Assembly (NCBI GenBank): GCA_001002405.1
Contig: LCOA01000001.1
Coordinates: forward strand, 1-38,753
DNA from: Candidatus Amesbacteria bacterium GW2011_GWA1_47_20
GTDB lineage: Bacteria; Patescibacteriota; Microgenomatia; CAZETR01; Amesbacteraceae
Reading direction: 5' to 3'
Length of the DNA stretch: 38,753 nt
Shown: one piece after another, positions 22,468 through 31,385 of the stretch
Layout of the letters: every line of letters begins with the position of its first letter
Position numbering within the stretch: position 1 is the first letter of the stretch
Made by a program: the position numbers and the translations under genes
The notes under the pieces: model-generated
Databases searched by the model: none
The model's input: the letters and a program-made list of their open reading frames with translations, nothing else
What the model was told of the DNA's origin: nothing

Positions 22468-24560
22468 TTGAAAAGCACCGCCATTTACTTACTATTGTTG
22501 TTCTGCTTCTCGTAACCGTCGTTGGTTACTATCCCTGGTTTATTGGTCACTCTGTCTTGACATATGGTGATTGGTGGTTTGCATATCCAGAAGGCCTTAA
22601 AGAGTATTTCAGCTTACCCCAAGCGTGGATATCAAATACTACTCTTGGGGTGGTCAATCTAAGTCTCACCTTCGCACCAAAGATTTTCTTCAATGGTCTA
22701 CTGGCCAACTTTGGCGTTTCTCCCCAACTAAATAATCAACTAACGTACCTCTGGCCCATAATTATATTCTCAACCCTCGGGTTCTTCTGGTTAGGCAGAA
22801 AGGTCATGGGCACTAATTTGGCCGGCTTCTTTTCAGCAATATTTTATAACTTCAACGTTGTCACAATTGCCATAAGAAGCGGTCATCTCACTCTCGCCTC
22901 AGCTCAGGCAGTTGCTCCGTTCTTAATTTTGCTCGTCCTTAAGACACATGAAACTAAAAAGCTGCGTTTTGCTTTACTCTCCGGGATTTTGGCATATATC
23001 GTTAGTTTCAACGAGATTCGAGTATTTTATCTTCTTGCGGGAATTCTCGGCTTAATCTCTCTCTACCACTCATTAATTCTGGAGAAATCGTTCCGAGCTT
23101 TCGTTGTCAACTCACTTCTGACATCAGTAATCCTTTTCATATCTGCTTCATTGAACATATATTGGATATTACCCTTTGTTTTCACTACTCCAGAACCATC
23201 CAGCGGTTTTGATTTTTTGGGACGACAGCTATTTGGCTCACAGAATTACAACCTGCTTAATTCATTGACCTCATGGAACATTTGGTGGACAGGTGGTCGC
23301 CAATCTTCATCAGTTCAACCTATCCCGGCCTATTTTTGGACCATCCCTGTCTTAGCCATGATCGGACTTGTTCTCAATCGACAAAAAAAGTACTCCCTTC
23401 TTTTTGGAATAATCGCTATTATTGGACTTTTTTTTAGCAAACAGTCAGCTCCTCCATTTACTCGAGTGTATGCGTGGTTGTACTATCATCTTCCAGGCTT
23501 TAACGCCTTCCGCGAAGCCAGTAAATTTTATTTTTATATTCATTTAGGTTTTTCAGTATTTATTGGAGGATTAGTTAGCTTAATCTGGTCAGTTAGTCAA
23601 CGACTCAAAAGACATCGCCTTTCTAGTCTCTTGATAATTATGTCAATATTTATCCTTTTTACTTATAATGCTCGGCCCATCGTCACTAAAGAGATAGAGG
23701 CCATTTTTGTCCCTCGGACTATCCCGCTAGAGTACCTTACACTCAAGGAGTTTATCAACTCACAGCCAGAATACTTTAAGACTCTTTCCATACCGACCCA
23801 CTCTCGCTGGCAGCTGTTTACTTCCCTCCATCCAAATTTCAGCTACATTGAGGCATTGAATTCTCAATGGGACTATTTAGTTACGCGTTTTCGTCAGGAG
23901 CGCACTCGTCATACTGAGCAGGATGTCATTTTTAGTACTTTCGATTATCGATTTAGGGGACTGCTTACACTCTCTTCCATCAAGTATGTTATCGTTCCTC
24001 TTCAAGACCTTGTTAACGACGATGACTTCTTTGCTTATTATGGCGACCGTCGGTTATATCTTGACAAACTTAATAGCTTAAGCTTTCTAAAAAAAACCAA
24101 CGTGAATGTTAATGATATCGCGGTTTACGAAAATCCGGATTTCAGACCCAAATTCTATCTATCTGACCAACTTGAGAAACTAGAAAATTTTAGAGAATCA
24201 CATGTAATTCCCGTCTCTTACCTCCGCCTGAGTAGCACACATTACCAATTAACCTTACCCAAACGGGATCAGCCAACCTATCTTAATTTTACTGAAAGAT
24301 TCCATCCCGACTGGAGATTAAAGCCGGATGACTTTAACTGGTTGCTCTCACTGATCTGGCCATCATATTTCCTGTCCGACTCGTACCATTCCGCCAACGG
24401 GGCTAGGTTAAACTCATATTATCTTCCCCCCGGAAGTTCCCAGACCCTTCATCTTTATTTTAAACCTCAAGCATATGTAAATCTCGGATTGATTATCTCT
24501 TCGGTTAGTTTTTTTACAATAGTTGTACTAATAATATATGACCTCAAAAGAAATCTCTAA
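22464..24560 (+). CDS. Large GT-C membrane glycosyltransferase, AftD-like (second copy)
   Basis: A 698-residue membrane protein with an N-terminal helix (about 8-25), roughly ten further helices, an extracytoplasmic C-terminal region and a last helix before a KRNL tail. The first loop has LTYGDWWFAYPEG, with D36 aligned to D38 of the 10609 paralog. VQPIPAYFWTIP, LPGFNAFREASKF, IKYVIVPLQD and NDDDFFAYYG are shared. Divergence is high, so the pair probably uses different donors or acceptors. It would act outside the membrane with a polyprenyl-linked sugar. The 3' end overlaps the GT2 gene by 23 bp. Confidence 0.85.
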   Translation: MIEKHRHLLTIVVLLLVTVVGYYPWFIGHSVLTYGDWWFAYPEGLKEYFSLPQAWISNTTLGVVNLSLTFAPKIFFNGLLANFGVSPQLNNQLTYLWPIIIFSTLGFFWLGRKVMGTNLAGFFSAIFYNFNVVTIAIRSGHLTLASAQAVAPFLILLVLKTHETKKLRFALLSGILAYIVSFNEIRVFYLLAGILGLISLYHSLILEKSFRAFVVNSLLTSVILFISASLNIYWILPFVFTTPEPSSGFDFLGRQLFGSQNYNLLNSLTSWNIWWTGGRQSSSVQPIPAYFWTIPVLAMIGLVLNRQKKYSLLFGIIAIIGLFFSKQSAPPFTRVYAWLYYHLPGFNAFREASKFYFYIHLGFSVFIGGLVSLIWSVSQRLKRHRLSSLLIIMSIFILFTYNARPIVTKEIEAIFVPRTIPLEYLTLKEFINSQPEYFKTLSIPTHSRWQLFTSLHPNFSYIEALNSQWDYLVTRFRQERTRHTEQDVIFSTFDYRFRGLLTLSSIKYVIVPLQDLVNDDDFFAYYGDRRLYLDKLNSLSFLKKTNVNVNDIAVYENPDFRPKFYLSDQLEKLENFRESHVIPVSYLRLSSTHYQLTLPKRDQPTYLNFTERFHPDWRLKPDDFNWLLSLIWPSYFLSDSYHSANGARLNSYYLPPGSSQTLHLYFKPQAYVNLGLIISSVSFFTIVVLIIYDLKRNL

Positions 24561-25359
24561 ACCTCTAGTTTCAACAATCATCTCTACTAAAAACGAGGGT
24601 TTCAACTTGACTCGTTTGATAACCTCAATAAAATCTCAAACATACCCCAATATCGAGATTGTCGTTGTCGACAATCATTCTTCTGACAAGACAGTCAATA
24701 TTGCTCGTAAGTTCGGAGCTAGGGTTTACATCCGTGGGCCCGAGCGCAGTGCACAAAGAAATTATGGCGTAATTAAATCTCAAGGTAAATACGTTTTGAT
24801 TTTGGACGCTGACATGGAATTGACCCCCAATGTAATTGCTCAATGTGTAAAACTTGGTGAAAGCGGCCTTGGTGGAATGATTATTCCCGAAAAATCAGTA
24901 GGAGAGGGCTTTTGGGCTGCAGTCAAATCAGAGGAAAGAAGCTGGTACCTGGGAGATGACTCAATTGAGGCCGAAAGATTTTTCAATAAAGCTATTCTTT
25001 TAGCCGCTGGAGGGTACGATGAGTCTATTACTGGTCCTGAGGACTGGGACTTACCTCTCAGGACTAGAAAACTTGCGCCCCACGGACGAATTAAGAGTTT
25101 TATCATTCATCACGAAGGCAGACAATACTTTTGGAAAATGGTGAAAAAGAAGTATTACTATGGTCTAAGCTTAGCCAACTACGTGAGAAAAAACGATCGT
25201 CACATTTTCTCCTCCCAGCAAATTTACTTTTTACGCCCCAGCGTTATCGGACATACTTACAGGATATTTTTTAACCCCATAGTATATATTGGAGTCTGGA
25301 TCTTATTTTTCGCTCAGACTCTAGCGGGCGTACTGGGTTACTTACGTGGAAAGACATGA
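24538..25359 (+). CDS. Family 2 glycosyltransferase
   Basis: A 273-residue GT2 enzyme with LVSTIISTKNEGFNLTRLI at the start, VVVDNHSSDKT (42-52), the metal-binding D90-A-D92 (LILDADMEL) and the acceptor-side GPEDWDL (166-172). A C-terminal hydrophobic segment (VYIGVWILFFAQTLAGVLGY) should anchor it in the membrane. The 23-bp overlap with the preceding gene is longer than usual here, but no later start is consistent with the domain. Its stop overlaps the methyltransferase ATG (ATGA). Confidence 0.9.
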   Translation: MTSKEISKPLVSTIISTKNEGFNLTRLITSIKSQTYPNIEIVVVDNHSSDKTVNIARKFGARVYIRGPERSAQRNYGVIKSQGKYVLILDADMELTPNVIAQCVKLGESGLGGMIIPEKSVGEGFWAAVKSEERSWYLGDDSIEAERFFNKAILLAAGGYDESITGPEDWDLPLRTRKLAPHGRIKSFIIHHEGRQYFWKMVKKKYYYGLSLANYVRKNDRHIFSSQQIYFLRPSVIGHTYRIFFNPIVYIGVWILFFAQTLAGVLGYLRGKT

Positions 25360-26066
25360 TTCTCACATCCTTTTTCGGGTCCTTATATCAACGAGCATAC
25401 GCCTTAAACACTGCTAACATCGTCTCCGCTCTGAAATCTACTGGCCCTCACTCTCGGCTCTTGGATGTAGGTTGCTGGGATGGTGCTCAGACTCGTGTAT
25501 GGCATCAGATCGCAGGTGCGAACAAAACTTTCGGTATTGAACCAGTTGCCTCTGCAGCCAAGCAAGCAGCCAGATTGGGCATTCGCACTGCACGTATTTC
25601 AGCTGATCGAAATCGTTGGCCATATAAAAGTGATTTTTTCGACTGCATAGTCTCAAATCAAGTGATTGAGCATCTTTCTCATCTTGACCATTTTCTATCT
25701 GAAGCTTCCCGCGTTCTCAAACCAGGTGGAATTTTGATTACTAGTACTAACAACCTTAGTAGTTGGCATAACATATTCGCGCTGATATTAGGCTGGGCTC
25801 CGTTCGACCTGGCAAATAGTTCCATTCGCATCTTGGGTTTAGGCAATCCCTGGTCAATTCATTACGGGAAGTCCGATATTCGTGGGTCCAGCTGGACACA
25901 CAAATGCGTGTACACCTCTCATTGGCTTAGGGTCTGGCTAGATCTCTATGGTCTCGAAACAATCAAAATTATGGGCGCAGGGTATTATCCCCTCCCGGCC
26001 ACAATTGGAAAGTGGTTTCCTCTTCATAGCGCTTTTATCACTTTAATTTCTCAAAAAAAGCAATAA
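25356..26066 (+). CDS. Class I SAM-dependent methyltransferase
   Basis: A 236-residue methyltransferase. Motif I is RLLDVGCWDGAQTR (34-47), with tryptophan in place of the second glycine. KTFGIEPVAS gives the acidic residue, CIVSNQVIEHLSHLD is motif IV, and LKPGGILITSTN follows. The long insert with several aromatic residues before the C-terminus is usual for glycan-modifying members. It lies between a GT2 gene and another methyltransferase, so it likely acts on a sugar hydroxyl. Confidence 0.87.
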   Translation: MILTSFFGSLYQRAYALNTANIVSALKSTGPHSRLLDVGCWDGAQTRVWHQIAGANKTFGIEPVASAAKQAARLGIRTARISADRNRWPYKSDFFDCIVSNQVIEHLSHLDHFLSEASRVLKPGGILITSTNNLSSWHNIFALILGWAPFDLANSSIRILGLGNPWSIHYGKSDIRGSSWTHKCVYTSHWLRVWLDLYGLETIKIMGAGYYPLPATIGKWFPLHSAFITLISQKKQ

Positions 26067-26068
26067 GT

Positions 26069-26758
26069 ATGTATTATTCAGGATCTCGTCGGGGCAATCT
26101 TTATCCTCAAGTTTTCCCCCCTTTGATTGGCCGACTTAAGTACTCAACTAGTTTGCTCGATCCTAATGGTAAGTCTGTCCTGGTGATTGGCGATTCATAT
26201 GGCTGGTACGCCAAATTTGCTTTGGAGTGTGGTGCCAAATTTGTTCATAGTCTTGACATAGCCGCACCTTCCCCTATGCTATCTCGATTATTCAAATCCT
26301 ATTCCCAATATCATCACACAATAGAATCAATTTTAGACTTCAGAAGCACTAAGAAATATGACTTAGCTGTCTTTTTTGAAGTCATAGAACATTTACCTCC
26401 CCAAACAGAAAAATTCGCCTTGCAAGTTATCGCGAAATCGCTGAAATCAAACGGTAAGCTTCTCTTATCAACACCAGTTAAATCACTTCTATCTTATTTT
26501 TCAGATCCGGCGATCTTCCTTGGGCATCGCCATTATTCTCCAAAGCAACTTACTCAACTACTCAACGCCGCTGGTTTTTATCAGATTGACTACACTCGCG
26601 GTGGCTTTGTCTACAGCGCTCTTGATCTACTCTGTCTCTATTTTGTAAAATGGATTTTGCGTCAACCATATCTTTATTTTTCTCCATTTGTAGATAAAGT
26701 TAATTTCGAATATCCCCACCCTCACGGAACTACTCTTTTTGCCATATGTGCAAAGTAA
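26069..26758 (+). CDS. SAM-methyltransferase-like protein with altered motif I
   Basis: A 229-residue protein with a methyltransferase layout. VLVIGDSYGWYAKFA (38-52) stands where motif I should be, then VHSLDIAAPSP, LAVFFEVIEHLPPQTE and LKSNGKLLLSTPVKS. The EVIEH signature is typical of sugar and lipid methyltransferases. The GDSYG loop keeps two of the glycines, so SAM binding is plausible but not assured. It begins 2 bp after the previous stop and overlaps the GT4 gene by 13 bp. Confidence 0.8.
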   Translation: MYYSGSRRGNLYPQVFPPLIGRLKYSTSLLDPNGKSVLVIGDSYGWYAKFALECGAKFVHSLDIAAPSPMLSRLFKSYSQYHHTIESILDFRSTKKYDLAVFFEVIEHLPPQTEKFALQVIAKSLKSNGKLLLSTPVKSLLSYFSDPAIFLGHRHYSPKQLTQLLNAAGFYQIDYTRGGFVYSALDLLCLYFVKWILRQPYLYFSPFVDKVNFEYPHPHGTTLFAICAK

Positions 26759-27828
26759 TAGCTCTTTGCTGGCATTCGGATAACTCTCTCATTAAGTCGG
26801 CAGGCGGGTATACCCGTTTTTGGGAAATTGCCAAAAGAGCAACATCTCCATTAGTGATTATTGATAAATACCCCTCTCTTTACTCGAATCTTAATAACCC
26901 CCATATTACCATTCATACCTATCTCAGCCCGCAGATCTATTCTCGGACAGTATTAAATAAGATACTGGATCGCCTACTCACCCCCTTTTTAATTATAAAG
27001 GTAGTCCTAGGTCTAAAGCTCAACCATCAAATTATTTACGTTCCTTTTAGCGAGTTACCACAGCTGACCATAGCAGCGGTCATTTTAAAATTTCTTATCT
27101 CATCTAAATTAGTTCTCTGTAATCTGAACACGAACATTTATTTTTTGGATCGCCTAGTTAATGTATATCTTCACAAGCTTGCTGACAGAGTCATAACTAT
27201 CAGTCATGAGTTAGCCCGGGCTCTAAAAAGAACCGGAATTTATGCCAGTGGTGTCAACGGCGTAGGTTTTGATCTCTTGCCTTATCGACAGTTTCCTAAA
27301 GCTAAAAAAAGATATGATGCGGTTTTTGTTGGCCGGCACACCCTCGAAAAGGGGATTCTCGATCTTCTAGAAGCTTGGAGTCAACTTTCCCACAGTCCAA
27401 CACTTATTACCGTCGGCGAAATTCCAAATTACCTGGAACCTGAAATCATTCGCAGAGTCAACCAGCTTGGACTTGGAAGGCACGTCATTATTATGGGCAA
27501 GATCAGTGAGCAAGAAAAATTAGGTCTCATGAGCCAAAGTAAAATCTGTGTTTTTCCTTCATATCAAGAAGGATGGGGTATTGTCCCCATGGAGGCTCTC
27601 AGTCTAGGCTTGCCTGTTGTTATCTATAATCTGCCTGTCTACAAAGAGAGCTTGGGGGACTCCCCAGCTCTTAAACTTGTAAATATTGGTAACAAGCCCG
27701 CCCTATCACGACAAATCGCCCACACACTAAAACACTATCGAAAATACTCTCTCCTGGCCGCAAAATGGCGCCCCAGATATAATTGGGAAACTATTGCCCG
27801 AAAAGAATGGGAACTTATATGCAATTAA
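26746..27828 (+). CDS. Family 4 glycosyltransferase (GT-B)
   Basis: A 360-residue GT4 enzyme. The N-terminal domain has an acceptor loop SAGGYTRF near 18-25. The donor domain has YDAVFVGRHTLEKGILDLL, VIIMGKISEQEK and an intact E-x7-E in SYQEGWGIVPMEALS. C-terminal YNWETIARKEW is the usual helix crossing back to the first domain. It starts inside the end of the methyltransferase gene (13 bp) and ends 10 bp into the next methyltransferase gene, so it sits tightly between two methyltransferases. Confidence 0.92.
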   Translation: MCKVIALCWHSDNSLIKSAGGYTRFWEIAKRATSPLVIIDKYPSLYSNLNNPHITIHTYLSPQIYSRTVLNKILDRLLTPFLIIKVVLGLKLNHQIIYVPFSELPQLTIAAVILKFLISSKLVLCNLNTNIYFLDRLVNVYLHKLADRVITISHELARALKRTGIYASGVNGVGFDLLPYRQFPKAKKRYDAVFVGRHTLEKGILDLLEAWSQLSHSPTLITVGEIPNYLEPEIIRRVNQLGLGRHVIIMGKISEQEKLGLMSQSKICVFPSYQEGWGIVPMEALSLGLPVVIYNLPVYKESLGDSPALKLVNIGNKPALSRQIAHTLKHYRKYSLLAAKWRPRYNWETIARKEWELICN

Positions 27829-28760
27829 AAGATATCGTTAAGCCTCGTCTTCGGTTCAGACTCAACACTAATGGTGTACCTAACTTTCTCAATAGGTTTG
27901 ACATAAATCAACAGTACCAAGTAAATATTTGGAATGAAAAAACTTACCAGGTTAATCCAAAAACTCATGTCTTTACTACCATTCAAGAGCACTTCGGTAA
28001 TCGGCTGATTCGCAACCTCAAAATTCCTCATCAGGCGGTGGTTATAGATTTAGGCTGTTTTATAGGCGAAAAACTTTGGCAATTGAAAAATAATCTTAAC
28101 TATCTGGGAGTAGGGGTAGATATTGCCATTTCATCACTTAAGATAGCAAGAAAGATTGATATCTATGGCCACCATTTTTTGGCCGCAGATATGGAGAATC
28201 TTCCTTTCAAAAACAGTTGTGTCGATCTGGTTATGGTTTTTGATGTCATTGAACACCTTAGTCATGCGGAGAAAGGATTTGCCGAAATCGCTCGAGTTCT
28301 CAAGCCGGATGGGAAACTCTTATTACATATTCCCATTAAGGATAATAAGTGGTCTATGTTTTGGTGGAAACAGAAATTATTTCCACAGGCTGCTTTCAAA
28401 GATTACGCCGATGTTGGCCATTCACCAGATCGCATGCTTACTCGCCGCCAGATAAAAATCTACCTGGAAAAATATAATTTAAGAATCGAAAAAGAAATTC
28501 CTTACAATGTCTTCCTTGTCCATTTTTGGGATAGGGAAATTGTTCGTGTCTCTGCTTGGCTTTTTTCATTATTATTCCGCTCAGGGAGGACAAAATCGAA
28601 TGTTACTCGAACTCTGCAAACTGGCTACATTGGTCGAACGCGAGAATTCTATGGTCGATACCTTGTTCCATTACTAGAATTATTTTCTTTTCCCGATTGG
28701 ATCTTTAGCTATATGGGAGTCGGAAACACCTATTTTGTTGTTGCTGCCAAAAGAACATGA
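27819..28760 (+). CDS. Class I SAM-dependent methyltransferase
   Basis: A 313-residue methyltransferase, with motif I at VVIDLGCFIGEKLW (74-87), the acidic GVGVDIAISS, motif IV LVMVFDVIEHLSHAEKG and LKPDGKLLLHIP. The second glycine of motif I is a phenylalanine, as in the paralog at 29872. It has a longer C-terminal part than its neighbours, with a hydrophobic stretch. An in-frame ATG at 27783 would overlap the GT4 gene by 46 bp; ATG 27819 overlaps by 10 bp and is preferred. Confidence 0.87.
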   Translation: MQLKDIVKPRLRFRLNTNGVPNFLNRFDINQQYQVNIWNEKTYQVNPKTHVFTTIQEHFGNRLIRNLKIPHQAVVIDLGCFIGEKLWQLKNNLNYLGVGVDIAISSLKIARKIDIYGHHFLAADMENLPFKNSCVDLVMVFDVIEHLSHAEKGFAEIARVLKPDGKLLLHIPIKDNKWSMFWWKQKLFPQAAFKDYADVGHSPDRMLTRRQIKIYLEKYNLRIEKEIPYNVFLVHFWDREIVRVSAWLFSLLFRSGRTKSNVTRTLQTGYIGRTREFYGRYLVPLLELFSFPDWIFSYMGVGNTYFVVAAKRT

Positions 28761-29875
28761 AATTGCTGTTTTATTCTCCAGTTGACTTGTGCGCCGGACT
28801 TGGATGTGAACGCTGGCATTGCGACGTTACAAATTCTCTTAAGAATAAATTTGGCCATCAGATAAAAATCATTACTGGAAATCTTGGATACAAACGTTGG
28901 AGTGAAACTTACCTTTTATCTCAACTTCAAAGTATTCCCCATGAGAGGTTAAACTACCCAATAGTTATCTCCTCCTTAATTCCCACCCCCGGGATTTTTT
29001 TTAAGCTGCTTACCGAGTTCAGGCTGGCTGATACAGTCCATTTCATCCATGGATTTATCGGCCAGGACATTCTCATGGCCATCCTCAAAATACTTACACG
29101 AAAAAGAGTTGTTGTTGGACACCATGCTCCAATGTTTCATTTTTCTGCTATCCATAACCTTTACATGAGGTGTGTGTCTCGTTATGTGCTCAAGATATTC
29201 GACGCACATATGGCTCTCAATTGCCAAGACGCCAAGGCGCTGCTAAACTGGGGTATTAAAAATATTCATTTTATTCCCAGCGGCGTTCGGGTTGAAAGAT
29301 TTCTCTCTCTTCCTCGAAAAACTCACTCTCATTTGAATTTCCTATCTGTAGGCCGTTACGACACCCCTCAGAAAGGATTCGACCTATTGTTAGAAGCAAT
29401 TGCCAAGTTTAACCAAAAATATCCTCACAACAAAGCCGTGTTCAGATTTGCCGGAAGTGGTGGAAGCAGAAACCCGATCAATAATTATGCCCAAAAAGCT
29501 GATAATATCATTGATCTTGGTTTTGTAATGTATGAAGATATGCCAAAAATATACTCTTTTTCAGATATCTTTTTGCTTTCTTCTCGCGAAGAGCCTTTTG
29601 GCCTAATACTTGTCGAGGCATGGTCCTCGGGTATACCTGTTTTAGCCACCAAGACTGAAGGTCCCAAGGACATGCTTCTTCCCGGAAAAAATGGATGGTT
29701 TTTTGATGAGATTTCCGTGTCTGGAATACTGACGGGAATAGAAAAAATTTACCGCCTTTGGATAGCCGATAGAAGTAAAATAATCCAACTCGAGAAAAAT
29801 TGCCGTGATACAGGTAAAATATATAGCATAGACATCACCGCTTACAAAATGGATCAAAACCTATTTAACTTATGA
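28757..29875 (+). CDS. Family 4 glycosyltransferase (GT-B)
   Basis: A 372-residue GT4 enzyme: MKLLFYSPVDLCAGLGCERW at the start, FIPSGVRVERFLSLP, LNFLSVGRYDTPQKGFDLLL, and an intact E-x7-E in REEPFGLILVEAWS. It overlaps both flanking methyltransferase genes by 4 bp. That suggests glycosyl transfer and methylation proteins are made in matched amounts. Confidence 0.92.
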   Translation: MKLLFYSPVDLCAGLGCERWHCDVTNSLKNKFGHQIKIITGNLGYKRWSETYLLSQLQSIPHERLNYPIVISSLIPTPGIFFKLLTEFRLADTVHFIHGFIGQDILMAILKILTRKRVVVGHHAPMFHFSAIHNLYMRCVSRYVLKIFDAHMALNCQDAKALLNWGIKNIHFIPSGVRVERFLSLPRKTHSHLNFLSVGRYDTPQKGFDLLLEAIAKFNQKYPHNKAVFRFAGSGGSRNPINNYAQKADNIIDLGFVMYEDMPKIYSFSDIFLLSSREEPFGLILVEAWSSGIPVLATKTEGPKDMLLPGKNGWFFDEISVSGILTGIEKIYRLWIADRSKIIQLEKNCRDTGKIYSIDITAYKMDQNLFNL

Positions 29876-30705
29876 AATATTCGCCAGGCAGCAAAGAAAT
29901 TTATAGCGAAGTTATAGATGGTCTAAGCTATTACCAAACTACTGGTGAGGTATATCATACTCTTCGTTCTAAAGCTAAATTCCACAAGTTTTATCTGCAA
30001 GCAATTACTGGTCGTGCCTTCCCCAAAATTTTAGATATTGGTTGTTTCACCGGAACTGAAATTTTTATGCTTCCTAAACCAGATCCAAAAGCAAAATATC
30101 TAGGTATCGATGTCTCAAGTAAGGCAATTACTATAGCCAAATCCTTGTCACGCAAACGTGGTGAGAAAAACGTCGATTTTCAAATAGTCGATGGAAATAA
30201 ACCCCTTCCGTTTTCCGATAAGTCATTTGATATTATTTACGCATTAGAATTAATTGAACACCTAAAAACCCCCGCCCAATTTTTTGCAGAGGTACGCAGA
30301 GTTCTTAAGGACAATGGCGTGTTCATTGTTTCCACTCCCAATGCAGACACATTCCTCAATAAAATTTCTCGGTGGCTTCCCCCATCCCTGTCTCAAGCCC
30401 TAAATCAAGCCAGGCTACAGGATTTTGCCCGCCATGGCACTAGTTCACCCATTACCCCTATAGTTTGGGATAGAGATGCTCACATTTCGCTGTGGGGGTT
30501 TTCAAAGTGGAGATCAACATTGGTGCAAAGTGGGTTTAAGCTTGACTGTATAGAGGGCTCATCCTTCTACGGCGGCTCGCGATACATTAGTGAGAAACCT
30601 TTTCTCTTGGGGTTAATGATACTTCTCGACTCAGTTATAGATTTATTACCCTTTAAGCCCCATCTACAAATGTGTATGCTCCTCAAGCTAGTCAAAGCAA
30701 AATGA
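29872..30705 (+). CDS. Class I SAM-dependent methyltransferase
   Basis: A 277-residue methyltransferase with motif I KILDIGCFTGTEIF (52-65), LGIDVSSKAI, motif IV IIYALELIEHLKTP and LKDNGVFIVSTPN. The GCFTG variant matches the GCFIG of the 27819 protein, so the two may be nearer relatives than the other methyltransferases. It is coupled to GT4 upstream and to another methyltransferase downstream by 4-bp overlaps. Confidence 0.89.
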   Translation: MKYSPGSKEIYSEVIDGLSYYQTTGEVYHTLRSKAKFHKFYLQAITGRAFPKILDIGCFTGTEIFMLPKPDPKAKYLGIDVSSKAITIAKSLSRKRGEKNVDFQIVDGNKPLPFSDKSFDIIYALELIEHLKTPAQFFAEVRRVLKDNGVFIVSTPNADTFLNKISRWLPPSLSQALNQARLQDFARHGTSSPITPIVWDRDAHISLWGFSKWRSTLVQSGFKLDCIEGSSFYGGSRYISEKPFLLGLMILLDSVIDLLPFKPHLQMCMLLKLVKAK

Positions 30706-31385
30706 CCACCTCAAATCAAAAAAAGTATTACGAGCACAACTGGAAAAATTTAACCGGATTGCAAATGTCCCCAGAGTTAGCCCATCTTGGCTATTCTTGG
30801 GTCTCCGCTCTCCCCCGTGGTAATTGTCTAGATATTGGATGTGGAGATGGAACAAACGCTCAGAAACTAAATACACTCGGATTCTCAACTGAATGTTGCG
30901 ATATCTCCCTTGCGGCAATTAAAAAGGCTAGAGCCAAAGGACTAAACGCAAGGGTTGTTGACTTAAACAGTCCAAAAATTCCCTTCGCGGCAAACAAATA
31001 TTCCCTTATCTGGTTGTCCGACGTCATCGAGCACGTTTTTTGGCCAGATAATCTGTTACAACTTATCTATCGCCTTCTTCGCCCAGGGGGGTACGTCTTT
31101 ATCACTACTCCTAATGTTTCTTGGTTTATAATTCGTTTACAACTACTATTCGGAAAAACCCTTTACGATATTCATCCTGAACACGTTCGTTGGTTTAACT
31201 ACTCAACTCTTACCCAAACGCTCCTTAAACATGGGTTTGAAATCGTTAATACCTCAGCCTATAATAGGCTTACTCCCTTTCCTTGGTCTCAAAAGATTAA
31301 CCTACTAAAAAAATTGGATGGCACCAGTTCTGTAAATGACTTATTTAGTTACACTCTAGCAGTGTTAGCTCAAAAACCAAGGTGA
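30702..31385 (+). CDS. Class I SAM-dependent methyltransferase
   Basis: A 227-residue methyltransferase with a canonical motif I (NCLDIGCGDGTNAQ, 41-54), LIWLSDVIEHVFWPD and LLRPGGYVFITTPN. FKYE-like HWFNY residues in the C-terminal half (HPEHVRWFNYSTLTQTL) are usual in sugar-modifying members. An in-frame ATG at 30672 would overlap the preceding gene by 34 bp; ATG 30702 makes the 4-bp overlap. Its stop overlaps a GTG start of the next gene. Confidence 0.89.
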   Translation: MTTSNQKKYYEHNWKNLTGLQMSPELAHLGYSWVSALPRGNCLDIGCGDGTNAQKLNTLGFSTECCDISLAAIKKARAKGLNARVVDLNSPKIPFAANKYSLIWLSDVIEHVFWPDNLLQLIYRLLRPGGYVFITTPNVSWFIIRLQLLFGKTLYDIHPEHVRWFNYSTLTQTLLKHGFEIVNTSAYNRLTPFPWSQKINLLKKLDGTSSVNDLFSYTLAVLAQKPR

